Assembly (NCBI GenBank): GCA_951800555.1 | Contig: CATOJU010000001.1 | Span: 1-28,629, forward strand | DNA: 28,629 nucleotides | Direction of reading: 5' to 3' | Source: an uncultured Rickettsiales bacterium | GTDB lineage: Bacteria; Pseudomonadota; Alphaproteobacteria; Rickettsiales; UBA1997 | Part shown: positions 8,775-16,411 of the stretch, in pieces | Layout: every line of letters begins with the position of its first letter | Position numbering within the stretch: position 1 is the first letter of the stretch | Notes under the pieces: model-generated | Databases searched by the model: none | Told to the model about the DNA's origin: nothing | Seen by the model: the letters and a program-made list of their open reading frames with translations, nothing else | Program-made: the position numbers and the translations under genes

Positions 8775-8959
8775 TCTTTAATTTTCCATTATTTATGTCA
8801 TTCCAGATTAGAATTACTTGATAATTTATTGTCTAGTAATTCTTAATGTGGAATTGGGTTAATAATGTCATTCCAAATTAGATTTTCTTGTAAGCTTGCC
8901 TTACTAGAAAATCTTAATGTGGAATCTAGTAATATAAAAGGTGTTAAATATAGAAAAAT
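8775..8959. repeat. Direct repeat copy B (empty site)
   Basis: A 185-bp copy of the unit at 8486-8752. At the position where copy A carries the 81-bp element, this copy reads straight through GTGGAATCTAG, giving the uninterrupted version of the site. Confidence 0.85.
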
Positions 8960-9037
8960 ATTTTATAGGTTTTTTATATTATAGAATATAAAAAATTATT
9001 AATATTCTTTTTTTTATTAAAGTAATTTATTACTAGA

Positions 9038-9118
9038 TTCCTCCACTTCGTTCCGGCAAACTGCGGCAGGACGACAAGCTAAAATGATTATGCAAGCATA
9101 TCATTTTCCTGCCTTGTT
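9038..9118. mobile_element. 81-bp palindromic element, copy 2 (inverted)
   Basis: The reverse complement of 8637-8717, identical over all 81 bases by direct comparison. It has the same outer junctions (TACTAGA on one side, TTCCACATTAAGA on the other), so the flanking repeat is present too, in inverted orientation. On the plus strand one frame stays open through the whole element (SSTSFRQTAAGRQ...), but there is no ribosome-binding site and I do not call it a gene. Confidence 0.75.
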
Positions 9119-9250
9119 TTCCACATTAAGAATTTCTAAATAAACAAGTTTATTAAGAATTTCTAATCTGGAATGACATAAATAATGGAAAATTAATAAA
9201 ATAAATATACTTACAAGAAAACATAATCTGGAATGACACAAATAAAGGGA
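9119..9250. repeat. Inverted partial copies of the palindromic repeat
   Basis: Two further pieces ending in AATCTGGAATGACA (near 9165-9178 and 9225-9238), each followed by AAATAA and a short purine run, are inverted relative to copies A and B. The first encloses a perfect AATAAAC/GTTTATT hairpin near 9138-9153. They look like diverged members of the same repeat family. Confidence 0.6.
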
Positions 9251-9385
9251 AATCAAAAAAAATAATAAACATAATAAAAATATAAAGATAAAAGGTAGGC
9301 AATCCCCAACTTAATAAAAAAATACTTTAATTTTAAAATCAAACATTTATTATTATTAATTAATAATATATTTACAAAATTATCA

Positions 9386-12300
9386 ATGGCAAAATTTATA
9401 CATTTACGAAATCATACAGAATATTCTTTATGTAGTGGAGCAATAAGAATTAAACAATTAGTAAAAATAGCCAAAGAAAATAAAATCCCCGCTCTTTCCA
9501 TAACAGACAGTAATAATATGTTTGGTGCATTAGAATTTTCTATAATGTGTAGTAGTGCCGGAATACAACCTATAATTGGTTGCGAATTAATAATTGATGC
9601 AAATCCATTATTAACAAATTCTGTAATTCAAAATAAAGATAAATTAGAAGAGAATTTTTGCAAAATTGTAGTTATAGCTAAAACAGATGAAGGGTTTTTA
9701 AATTTAATGTCATTGTTAAGTCAAAGTTATTTAAAAAGACAAGATAAAATAACACCGCATATTGATTTAAAAACCTTTTCTGAAAAAAGCAATGGGATAA
9801 TAGTATTGTCTGGTGGTTCTAGCGGAGTTTTAGGAAAAGCAATATTAAATGAAAAAATCGATAAAATAGATAAAATAATTGAATATTTTCTTAATAGTTT
9901 TGGTGATAATTTTTATATGGAAATACAAAGGCACGGTTGGAATGAAGAAATAAAAACTGAACCATATTTTTTAGAAATAGCACAAAAACATAATATCCCA
10001 TTAGTAGCAACTAATGATTGTTATTTTATAGAAAAAGATATGTTTGAAGCGCAAGATGCTTTAACATGTATAGGGACACAAAGATTCGTAAGTGAAAGTA
10101 ATAGACCAAAATTGACGCCAGAGCATTATTTTAAAACAGAAGATGAAATGATTGATCTTTTTAGGGATATTCCAGAGGCTATTGAAAATACTATAAATAT
10201 AGCAAAAAGAATATCAACTATGGCCTATACTAGAAAACCAACTTTGCCGCATTATGATTTGCCAGAAGGTGTTTCCGAAGCCGATGAAATGGAGAGAATT
10301 GCGAGAGAAGGATTAGAAGATAGATTAAAACAAAAATTTATAGTGGATGATATTAAAACGCCAGAAGAGCAAGAAAAAGTAAGAGAGGAATATACAAAAC
10401 AATTAGAATTTGAATTGGGTGTTATTAAACAAATGGATTTTCCTGGTTATTTTTTAATTGTGGCAGATTTTATAGTTTGGAGTAAAACCCACGGTGTTCC
10501 TATTGGTCCCGGTAGGGGTTCTGGTGCCGGTTCTGTAGTAGCTTGGTCTATGAAAATTACGGATCTTGATCCTATAAAATTTGAATTATTTTTCGAAAGA
10601 TTTTTAAATCCTGAACGTGTGTCAATGCCAGATTTCGATGTGGATTTTTGTCAAAGAGGTAGGGCAAGAAGTATTGAATACGTGCAAAATAAATATGGGA
10701 AAGATATGGTAGCGCAGATTGTAACTTTTGGAAAATTACAATCAAAAGCAGTTATTAGAGATGTTGGAAGAGTATTGGGAATGGGTTATAGTGATGTTGA
10801 TAAAATAAGTAAAGTAATACCTTTTGATTCAAATTTAGAAGAAGCATTGGCAATGGATGAAGATTTGAGAAGAAATAGGCAAGAAGATGGCGAAATTGAT
10901 AAATTATTTGATATAGCTATAAAACTTGAAGGATTAAATAGACATTCATCTATGCATGCGGCTGGTATAGTAATAGGTGATAAACCTTTAGAACAGATTT
11001 GCCCTTTATATTTTGATGATTCTGCCGAAATGCCTGTAGTACAGTATGATAAACATTGGTGTGAAGAAGTTGGACTTGTAAAATTCGACTTTTTAGGATT
11101 AAAAACACTTACAGTTATTAAGGATGCTTTAGATTTTATAAAGGCAATAAAAAATATTGATATAGATATTGATAATATAAGACTTGATGATAAAGAAACT
11201 TTTGATTTAATGAAAGATGCCGATACTTTGGCAGTATTTCAAATTGAATCAAGTGGTATGAAAAGTATGTTAAAGCAGATAAAACCAGATAATATTGAAG
11301 ATATTATAGCTTTAATTTCTTTATATCGTCCTGGTCCTATGGACAGTATTCCTACATATATTAAAAGAAAACATAGGCGTGAACCAATAGAATATATGCA
11401 TCCAAAAATGGAGCCAATTTTAAAAAATACCTATGGAATTATAATATATCAAGAGCAAGTAATGAATATTGCTAAATCTCTTGCTGGTTATAGTTTAGGT
11501 GGTGCTGATTTATTAAGAAGGGCTATGGGTAAAAAAATTCCCGAAATAATGGCGCAACAAAGAGGTGTTTTTGTAGAAGGTTGTAAAAATTTTAGTAATA
11601 TAGATGAAAAAAAAGGAAATGAAATATTTGATTTATTAGCAAAATTCGCAGAATATGGGTTTAATAAAGCCCACGCAGCAGCCTATAGTTTTATAAGTTA
11701 TCAAACAGCGTATTTAAAAGCACATTTTCCAGTGGAATTTATGACGGCAACTTTAAATATGGAATCTAAAGATACTGATAAAATAAATTATTATTTGCAG
11801 GATATAAAAAAACATAAAATTACTATACTTCCACCAGATATTAATAAATCCGACCCCTATTTTAAAGTAGAATTAATAGATATTGAAGGAAAAAGAAATA
11901 AACCCGATATTTACTATTATGAAAATAAAGAACTTGCCATTAGATATGGTTTAGGTATAATAAAAGGAGTTGGAATTGATTTAACTGAAAATATTAAAGA
12001 AGAAATTAATAAAAATGGAGAATTTAAAACTATTTTTGATTTTTGTGGAAGAGTTGGAACTAAAATTGTTAATAAAAAAACAATAGAATCTTTGGCGAAA
12101 TCTGGAGCTTTTGATTCTATACATAAAAACAGAAAACAAATTCACGATTCTTGCGAAATATTAAGTTCCTATGCAAGATCAAAAGAAGAAGAAAGAAATA
12201 GTATACAAATTAGTTTATTCGGTGATTTGATTGATAGCAATACAAGTGCGTTACCGAAATTAGTTAATACAGATGATTGGATAGGCTATGATAAATATCA

Positions 12301-13027
12301 AAAAGAATTTGAAGCTTTTGGTTTTTATTTAAAAAATCACCCACTAGATACTATAAAAGATGAATTAATTGCAAAAGGAATTACATTCTTTAATGAAATT
12401 GAAGAAACAATAGAAAATAATAGTATAATAAAAATGGCTGGGGTTATAATATCAACATCAATAAAATCAAATAATAAAGGCAGATATGCATATATTTCTC
12501 TTTCGGACCCTACTGGATTAGCAGAAGTATCATTATTTAATGGAGATTTGATCACAAAACATAAAGATTGGTTAGATGATAAAGAACATCATCAACTTGT
12601 TTTTGAATGCCAAATAAGAAAAGATGAATCAACTATGAGAATAAACGCTAGAGATTTTTGGCTTTTAGATGATTATTTAAAAAATACTACAGAAGGAGTA
12701 GAAAAGGTTAGAGTAATAAAAAAACGAACTCCTGAAGATTTTAAAAATTATAAGAAAAAAAAAGAAGAAGTAAAAACTGAAATTGTTACTAAAGAATATA
12801 ATCTTTTTAGTGAAGTAAAAATTCATATAGAAAATGATAAATGTTTAAAAGATTTAAGTATTATATTTGAAAAAGCACATTTCCCAGAAAAAGAAAAACA
12901 TACAAAAGTAGAATTTGTAACGGCAGATAGCTTAATTCAACTGCCAGATGAATATTGCATAACAGAAGTAGAATTGAATAGAATAAAGGGAACTTTCGGA
13001 ATTGGAAAAGTTGAAGGAAAGAATTAA
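9386..13027 (+). CDS. dnaE: DNA polymerase III alpha subunit DnaE
   Basis: A 1213-residue C-family replicative polymerase. The N-terminus (FIHLRNHTEYSLCSGA) opens the PHP domain. GPGRGSGAGSVVAW near residues 372-385 and PDFDVDF near 414-420 hold the first two catalytic aspartates, and KFDFLGLKTL near 566-575 holds the third. YRPGPM and the YQEQVM helix follow, then the fingers and the beta-clamp-binding region. An OB domain is visible near residue 1015 onward (IKMAGVIIST, then YISLSDPTGLAEVSLF). Length fits bacterial DnaE (about 1160-1200). It is the catalytic subunit of the replisome. It stands alone on the plus strand, convergent with fdx; no strong Shine-Dalgarno is seen before the ATG. 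Confidence 0.97.
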   Translation: MAKFIHLRNHTEYSLCSGAIRIKQLVKIAKENKIPALSITDSNNMFGALEFSIMCSSAGIQPIIGCELIIDANPLLTNSVIQNKDKLEENFCKIVVIAKTDEGFLNLMSLLSQSYLKRQDKITPHIDLKTFSEKSNGIIVLSGGSSGVLGKAILNEKIDKIDKIIEYFLNSFGDNFYMEIQRHGWNEEIKTEPYFLEIAQKHNIPLVATNDCYFIEKDMFEAQDALTCIGTQRFVSESNRPKLTPEHYFKTEDEMIDLFRDIPEAIENTINIAKRISTMAYTRKPTLPHYDLPEGVSEADEMERIAREGLEDRLKQKFIVDDIKTPEEQEKVREEYTKQLEFELGVIKQMDFPGYFLIVADFIVWSKTHGVPIGPGRGSGAGSVVAWSMKITDLDPIKFELFFERFLNPERVSMPDFDVDFCQRGRARSIEYVQNKYGKDMVAQIVTFGKLQSKAVIRDVGRVLGMGYSDVDKISKVIPFDSNLEEALAMDEDLRRNRQEDGEIDKLFDIAIKLEGLNRHSSMHAAGIVIGDKPLEQICPLYFDDSAEMPVVQYDKHWCEEVGLVKFDFLGLKTLTVIKDALDFIKAIKNIDIDIDNIRLDDKETFDLMKDADTLAVFQIESSGMKSMLKQIKPDNIEDIIALISLYRPGPMDSIPTYIKRKHRREPIEYMHPKMEPILKNTYGIIIYQEQVMNIAKSLAGYSLGGADLLRRAMGKKIPEIMAQQRGVFVEGCKNFSNIDEKKGNEIFDLLAKFAEYGFNKAHAAAYSFISYQTAYLKAHFPVEFMTATLNMESKDTDKINYYLQDIKKHKITILPPDINKSDPYFKVELIDIEGKRNKPDIYYYENKELAIRYGLGIIKGVGIDLTENIKEEINKNGEFKTIFDFCGRVGTKIVNKKTIESLAKSGAFDSIHKNRKQIHDSCEILSSYARSKEEERNSIQISLFGDLIDSNTSALPKLVNTDDWIGYDKYQKEFEAFGFYLKNHPLDTIKDELIAKGITFFNEIEETIENNSIIKMAGVIISTSIKSNNKGRYAYISLSDPTGLAEVSLFNGDLITKHKDWLDDKEHHQLVFECQIRKDESTMRINARDFWLLDDYLKNTTEGVEKVRVIKKRTPEDFKNYKKKKEEVKTEIVTKEYNLFSEVKIHIENDKCLKDLSIIFEKAHFPEKEKHTKVEFVTADSLIQLPDEYCITEVELNRIKGTFGIGKVEGKN

Positions 13028-13146
13028 TAATTATTTTTATTTATTAAGATATTTTTTCATTATTAAAAATATTAAAAAATTCTTGTCTTTTTGTAATATT
13101 TGAAAAAAAATTTTTTTACACAGAAGGCCTATTAGTAAATTTTTTA

Positions 13147-13182
13147 TTTCTATTAATTTTTTATAAAAAACATCAATAGAAA
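13147..13182. terminator. Possible terminator hairpin between dnaE and fdx
   Basis: TTTCTATT (13147-13154) pairs with AATAGAAA (13175-13182), and within it TTTTTT faces AAAAAA. It lies between two convergent genes, three bases from the fdx stop codon. The stem is AT-rich and the following T runs are broken, so it is a weak candidate. Confidence 0.35.
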
Positions 13183-13184
13183 AT

Positions 13185-13484
13185 TTATTTTATAGTATTA
13201 ATATTAGCTTTGTCTAATTCTTTGCATATTTTTACCTGACAAGATAATCTTGAAGTAGGTGTTAAATTTATTTGTTTTTCTAGGGTATCTAATTCTTCAC
13301 TTGAAATTTCAAGTTTATCATAATGTTCTTTATCAAAAATAACATGACATTTTCCACAAACTCCATTTCCTTCACAATTTGCTTTAATATCAATATTATT
13401 TTCCAAAATAACATCCAATAAACTTTTATCTTCATCGGAATCAACAATTATCTTTTTTTTATCAACGAAAAATTCAATTTGCAT
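13185..13484 (-). CDS. fdx: ISC-type [2Fe-2S] ferredoxin
   Basis: A 99-residue ferredoxin of the adrenodoxin/putidaredoxin class. The cluster ligands are C37, C43, C46 and C82, in the arrangement C-x5-C-x2-C...C (NCEGNGVCGKCHV and SRLSCQV). An acidic helix after the third cysteine (SSEELDTLEK) is the usual partner-binding surface. In Alphaproteobacteria this protein donates electrons in Fe-S cluster assembly with IscS/IscU, but no isc genes are in the window, so that assignment rests on family alone. It ends convergent with dnaE and starts 17 bases after the fabG stop, likely in one operon with fabG. Start is ATG at 13482-13484. Confidence 0.87.
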   Translation of the reverse strand: MQIEFFVDKKKIIVDSDEDKSLLDVILENNIDIKANCEGNGVCGKCHVIFDKEHYDKLEISSEELDTLEKQINLTPTSRLSCQVKICKELDKANINTIK

Positions 13485-13501
13485 AATTTATCAATTAATT
13501 T

Positions 13502-14239
13502 TTAAATCATTAACATACCACCATTAACATGTAAAGTTTGTCCGGTTATATAACCAGCTTCTTTACTTGCTAAAAATATTATAGAATTTGCAATATCTTC
13601 AGGCTGCCCCATACGACCCTCTGGAATATTTGTTAACATTTTATTTTTTTGTTCATCTGTTAAAATTTCTGTCATTGGTGTTTCTATAAATCCAGGCGCT
13701 ATACAATTAACTGTTATTCCCCTAGAGGCAACTTCTATAGCTAAACTTTTTGACATTCCAATAATACCTGCTTTTGATGCTACATAATTTGCCTGCCCAG
13801 CATTTCCCATAACACCAACTATGGAACTAATATTAATAATCCGTCCATATTTTCTTTTAATCATTTTTTTAATTGCTTCTCTATTAAGAATAAACGTAGC
13901 TTTTAAATTTACATTAATAACTTCTTCAAAATTTTCTGTCGTCATTCTAATAGACAACATATCTTTTGTAATTCCCGCATTACATATTAAAATATCAATT
14001 CCATTCATTTCTGCATCGGCTTTTGCAAATAATTCTTCAACTTCGTTTATATTATTTAAATCACATTCAAATATATGGGTTTCTGTGTTTAATTTATTTT
14101 TTAGTTTATTTAATTTTTCTTCATTTCTTCCACATAAACCAACAATTGCTTCTTGTTTTGAAAATAATTCTGCTGTAGATTGTCCTATTCCTCCTGTTGC
14201 GCCAGTGATTAGAACCTTTTGCCCTTTAAAATTCAACAT
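13502..14239 (-). CDS. fabG: 3-oxoacyl-[ACP] reductase FabG
   Basis: A 245-residue short-chain dehydrogenase/reductase. I start at ATG 14237-14239 (MLNFKGQKVLITGATGG), since the 19 upstream codons are only hydrophobic read-through. TGATGGIG at 12-19 is the NADPH-binding turn, CNAG at 86-89 follows, and the catalytic triad is S139, Y152, K156 (NISS...YVASK). The C-terminal ITGQTLHVNGGM is typical of FabG. It reduces 3-oxoacyl-ACP to 3-hydroxyacyl-ACP in fatty-acid elongation. Close SDR relatives act on other substrates, but length and motifs match FabG throughout. It is the last clearly chromosomal gene before the prophage. Confidence 0.92.
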   Translation of the reverse strand: MLNFKGQKVLITGATGGIGQSTAELFSKQEAIVGLCGRNEEKLNKLKNKLNTETHIFECDLNNINEVEELFAKADAEMNGIDILICNAGITKDMLSIRMTTENFEEVINVNLKATFILNREAIKKMIKRKYGRIINISSIVGVMGNAGQANYVASKAGIIGMSKSLAIEVASRGITVNCIAPGFIETPMTEILTDEQKNKMLTNIPEGRMGQPEDIANSIIFLASKEAGYITGQTLHVNGGMLMI

Positions 14240-14653
14240 ATATATTATTTTAATTTTTTGTATAATTAAATAAATAAAAATTATTAAAGTCAACATATTT
14301 AAAAAATATAATATATCAATTTTTTATAATTTTTTTATTAATTTTAATGATGTTTTTTAATAAATTATTGTTTTTTATCTTTAGCAGTAAAATTAAATTA
14401 TTAAAAAATATTTTAATTAATTTCTATAAAAATATTTTTAAAATACCTATCTAAAAAGTACTATCTAAAACGTAGTAAAATATATTTCAATATTGTTAAT
14501 TTTTTTAAAATTTTTCTTTCAAGACTATTTTTTATATTCTAAAAGCTTTTATTTATCAAGGAAATATATAAATTTAAACTGTAACTATTGTTGATACACA
14601 ACCTATAATGTGTATTTAATACAACTATAAATTTTTATTATATATTAAATTTA
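14240..14653. other. AT-rich junction between fabG and prophage
   Basis: No gene seen. It separates chromosomal fabG from the prophage, so one attachment site should lie here or close by, but there is no tRNA gene and I cannot see the other end to find a matching core. A partial inverted repeat near 14590-14625 (GTTG-ATACAC with GTGTAT...CAAC) could be a protein-binding site; this is weak. Confidence 0.4.
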
Positions 14654-14791
14654 TTAAAATTTACCATTCTGCAACTTATCAATAATAACATTAATATCAT
14701 TGATGTTAATTTTATCATATTCTCTATTTATTCCATTTTTTCTACCTAAAAAATAAGAAAATAGAATTAAAATTATTATTGTGTAATACAT
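14654..14791 (-). CDS. Small membrane-anchored prophage protein
   Basis: A 45-residue frame starting at ATG 14789-14791. Residues 2-15 (YYTIIILILFSYFL) form one hydrophobic segment, followed by a basic turn (GRKNG) and a polar, charged tail. It lies 44 bases after the holin-like gene on the same strand, where small lysis accessory proteins such as spanin components often sit. There is no lipobox and no obvious Shine-Dalgarno, so the gene is uncertain and I assign no function. Confidence 0.35.
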   Translation of the reverse strand: MYYTIIILILFSYFLGRKNGINREYDKININDINVIIDKLQNGKF

Positions 14792-14835
14792 ATTTCTAAA
14801 ATATATTTAATTTTTCTCTATAAAAGTACATATTT

Positions 14836-15054
14836 TTATTTTCTATCTATAATATTCTGATACACTTGACTTGCACTATCTATACCTGATTTAGTAGTTA
14901 AAGCTATTAATAGAGTTAATACTCCATTATTTATATCTATGTTCTTAAATATACAAATAAAGATTATTATCCAAGTTAAAATAGTATTAATTAGTATAAA
15001 AACTATTCTATTAGATATGTTTCCATCTTTGTCTTTTAAAAAGGTATTATTCAT
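14836..15054 (-). CDS. Holin-like two-span membrane protein
   Basis: A 72-residue protein with two predicted membrane segments: about residues 17-38 (IVFILINTILTWIIIFICIF) and 44-58, with a charged N-terminus (LKDKDGN) and a charged C-terminal end (NIIDRK). Size, two spans and place at the end of the prophage late genes suggest a holin, which would permeabilise the inner membrane at lysis. A good AAGGAG Shine-Dalgarno lies just upstream of the ATG. No endolysin is visible next to it, so the call rests on topology and context only. Confidence 0.5.
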   Translation of the reverse strand: MNNTFLKDKDGNISNRIVFILINTILTWIIIFICIFKNIDINNGVLTLLIALTTKSGIDSASQVYQNIIDRK

Positions 15055-15078
15055 ATTTTACTCCTTGTTTTAATGTGC

Positions 15079-15107
15079 TTGACTTTTTAATTAAATTGTT
15101 ATATAAT
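15079..15107 (+). promoter_or_regulatory. Promoter of small RNA 1
   Basis: TTGACT (15079-15084), exactly 17 bases, then consensus TATAAT (15102-15107), pointing right, against the surrounding genes. Transcription would start near 15114, three bases before the closing stem of the RNA. The stretch 15078-15097 is identical, base for base, to 15710-15729 ahead of small RNA 2. Confidence 0.72.
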
Positions 15108-15113
15108 GTATTT

Positions 15114-15215
15114 AACAAATACGAGTTAAGAGAGGAACCCCTAGCTGGGAGTTAGTGTCTGTCTCTAGTAATGGTAAATTAGTAACCTAACCTTTTACCA
15201 ACTTGTATTTTTCTT
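15114..15215 (+). ncRNA. Predicted structured small RNA 1
   Basis: The first 11 bases of the fold (15117-15127) pair with 15200-15210 with one G-U wobble, so the RNA's ends are joined, and five T residues (15208-15212) close it like an intrinsic terminator. Two arms fill the junction. One has AGAGA/TCTCT with an inner AACCCC/GGGAGTT hairpin. The other has GGTAAA/TTTACC with TTAG/CTAA on top. Its right end overlaps, on the opposite strand, the last codons of the nuclease-like gene at 15195-15650, and most of it covers the space before the holin-like gene. No member of a known RNA family is recognised. Confidence 0.62.
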
Positions 15216-15650
15216 ATAATCATAATCATAGTAAGCGGTTAATAAAAAATTAAATCTTCCATTCTCTAAAATTCTAAAACCTATAATAGCAGTTTTTCTT
15301 TTATGGGATATAGTAAATTTCTTATTATCCATATCTGCTATAATTTCCCCATTCTCTATAACTTCCACTAGAGAATCAAACAACTTACCTAAAGGTTGTT
15401 TTAGCTCTTTCCTTCTTTTAATAATATGTTGTAAACCTTTTTTATCATCTCCCCATACCAAAGCTATATTACCTATTTCTTTTCTAAAGAAAGCATCTTT
15501 TATATATCCTCTTCTTTCTTCCATAAGTTTATCTATGGCATCTCTACCTTTATAGCCTACAAATTCTTCTCCTAAAAAGCTTTTTAATTCTTCTTCACTA
15601 TTGTTTTTATCTTCTCCTTTTATTTCTATGGTTATTTTTATTTCTTTCAT
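15195..15650 (-). CDS. Phage Barnase/EndoU/colicin/RelE-like nuclease (PBECR-type)
   Basis: A 151-residue protein. IALVWGDDKKGLQHIIKRR (residues 62-80, with H75) and the late FNFLLTAYY (134-141) are the two hallmarks of the phage nuclease families grouped as PBECR, which share a fold with Barnase, EndoU, colicin E5/D and RelE RNases. In other phages this domain is often fused to large virion or polyvalent proteins; here it stands alone behind an acidic N-terminal segment (ITIEIKGEDKN). That segment resembles the start of the neighbouring gene at 15859-16347. An AAAAAGGT Shine-Dalgarno precedes the ATG. The last codons lie within the stem of small RNA 1. The nuclease assignment is by motif; RNA as the substrate is inferred from the family. 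Confidence 0.62.
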   Translation of the reverse strand: MKEIKITIEIKGEDKNNSEEELKSFLGEEFVGYKGRDAIDKLMEERRGYIKDAFFRKEIGNIALVWGDDKKGLQHIIKRRKELKQPLGKLFDSLVEVIENGEIIADMDNKKFTISHKRKTAIIGFRILENGRFNFLLTAYYDYDYKKNTSW

Positions 15651-15710
15651 AATTTATTACCTTTTTAAATTTATTAATAATTTGCATATTTAACATATAA
15701 ATTCAGTTAC

Positions 15711-15739
15711 TTGACTTTTTAATTAAATTAATATACATT
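15711..15739 (+). promoter_or_regulatory. Promoter of small RNA 2
   Basis: TTGACT (15711-15716), 17 bases, then TACATT (15734-15739), four of six matches to TATAAT. The start would fall near 15746, the first base of the RNA's closing stem. The 20 bases 15710-15729 are the same as those of the small RNA 1 promoter. Confidence 0.62.
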
Positions 15740-15745
15740 ATAACT

Positions 15746-15861
15746 AATAGTTAGGTTGAACTGCAGAAAATCGGTCCCGACTGCCGTTTGGTTTCTAACC
15801 ATACGATGGAGGGATACCCTTAAATGGGATTGACCGTCCTCCCAATCTAACTATTTTTTTA
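15746..15861 (+). ncRNA. Predicted structured small RNA 2
   Basis: A 13-bp closing stem joins 15746-15758 to 15843-15855 with one G-U pair, followed at once by seven T residues (15854-15860). Three arms can be drawn inside. GCAG...CTGC has an inner TCG/CGA. TGGTT-TCT-AACCA lies at 15789-15801. GGAGG/CCTCC (15808-15842) has an inner CCC/GGG. The overall plan is a four-way, cloverleaf-like junction. The T run overlaps the stop codon of the nuclease-like gene at 15859-16347, which is read from the other strand. No standard tRNA features (T-loop, CCA, anticodon arm of correct size) are present, so it is not a tRNA gene. Confidence 0.62.
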
Positions 15862-16347
15862 TTCTTTATAGTTTTTATCATCTCTTTTCCTTGTAAGCTT
15901 TAATGTTCTCCCTGTCATTTTATGTATATGAACTATTTCATAATTTTCATTATTTTCTACCATATCTATTAATACAACAGAATATCTGTCAGTCTTTATT
16001 TTTCCAATAAAATTCATATATTTTGGATTATGACCAGAAAAAACATACTCTGCTTCATATAAGGCTATTGAGATTAAAAAATTATAATCTTCTTCTTTAA
16101 CGTCCGGATGTACTTCTTTATTCCTATCTATTATACTCTTCTTAAGTAAAACAGGTTTATCCTTCTTATTCAACTCTCTCAAATCTTCCTTATTTAATCT
16201 TGGTAGATAATTATCTCTAGTAAAATCTATATTTACCATAGATTGTTTTTCTCTTATTTCCTCTAGTGTTGTAAATTCACTGGATTCTTCTTTATTATCA
16301 TTTTCTCCTTCTATTTCTATTTTCACTGTTATAATTTCCTTTGTCAT
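15859..16347 (-). CDS. Second PBECR-type nuclease-like protein
   Basis: A 162-residue protein. It has an acidic N-terminal leader (ITVKIEIEGENDN) like that of the next gene. A C-terminal domain follows with LLKKSIIDRNKEVHPDV (67-83, H80), a helix rich in Glu/Ala (LYEAEYVF), then strands YSVVLIDMV and YEIVHIHKMTG. This order (helix with His-Pro, central strand, late strand ending in a Lys/Arg tail) resembles other phage Barnase/EndoU/colicin/RelE-like domains, but of a different subtype from the neighbour. It has its own promoter and an AAAGGA Shine-Dalgarno, which fits an independently expressed cassette in the prophage. The nuclease role is inferred and less certain than for the neighbouring gene. 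Confidence 0.5.
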   Translation of the reverse strand: MTKEIITVKIEIEGENDNKEESSEFTTLEEIREKQSMVNIDFTRDNYLPRLNKEDLRELNKKDKPVLLKKSIIDRNKEVHPDVKEEDYNFLISIALYEAEYVFSGHNPKYMNFIGKIKTDRYSVVLIDMVENNENYEIVHIHKMTGRTLKLTRKRDDKNYKE

Positions 16348-16370
16348 TTGTAATCCTTTTATTTGTTGAT

Positions 16371-16399
16371 ATTATACACTAATTTTTCCCATTTAGCAA
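16371..16399 (-). promoter_or_regulatory. Promoter of second nuclease-like gene
   Basis: On the minus strand TTGCTA (16394-16399), 17 bases, then consensus TATAAT (16371-16376), ending 23 bases before the ATG at 16345-16347. It lies in the 64-base gap after the fibre-assembly gene, so this gene need not depend on late phage transcription. Confidence 0.62.
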
Positions 16400-16411
16400 G
16401 TGAAATAACCA

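Larger units (their letters stand above)
8325..9385. other. Gene-free repeat region between mod and dnaE
   Basis: About 1 kb without a credible gene. From 8486 to about 9250 it consists of direct and inverted copies of imperfect palindromes that begin TCATTCCAGATTAGAA and end TTAATGTGGAA, plus two copies of an 81-bp GC-richer element. The rest is plain AT-rich sequence holding the upstream regions of mod (to the left) and dnaE (to the right). Confidence 0.75.

Noticed and set aside
8486..9250. CRISPR array
   Set aside because: Repeats are long, palindromic, irregularly spaced and partly inverted, with no uniform spacers and no cas genes.
13821..14273. 150-codon plus-strand frame opposite fabG
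   Set aside because: Fully antisense to a conserved FabG with intact catalytic residues; no ribosome-binding site.
14590..14625. Phage attachment site or operator
   Set aside because: Only a short, gapped inverted repeat; the matching attachment site would be outside the window, so it cannot be tested here.
15114..15215. Ordinary terminator of the minus-strand nuclease gene
   Set aside because: The T run and the consensus promoter point to the plus strand; on the minus strand the stem is not followed by a proper T run. A dual role cannot be excluded.
15746..15861. tRNA gene (cloverleaf-like fold)
   Set aside because: Closing stem of 13 bp, wrong arm sizes, no T-loop consensus and no CCA or proper anticodon arm.
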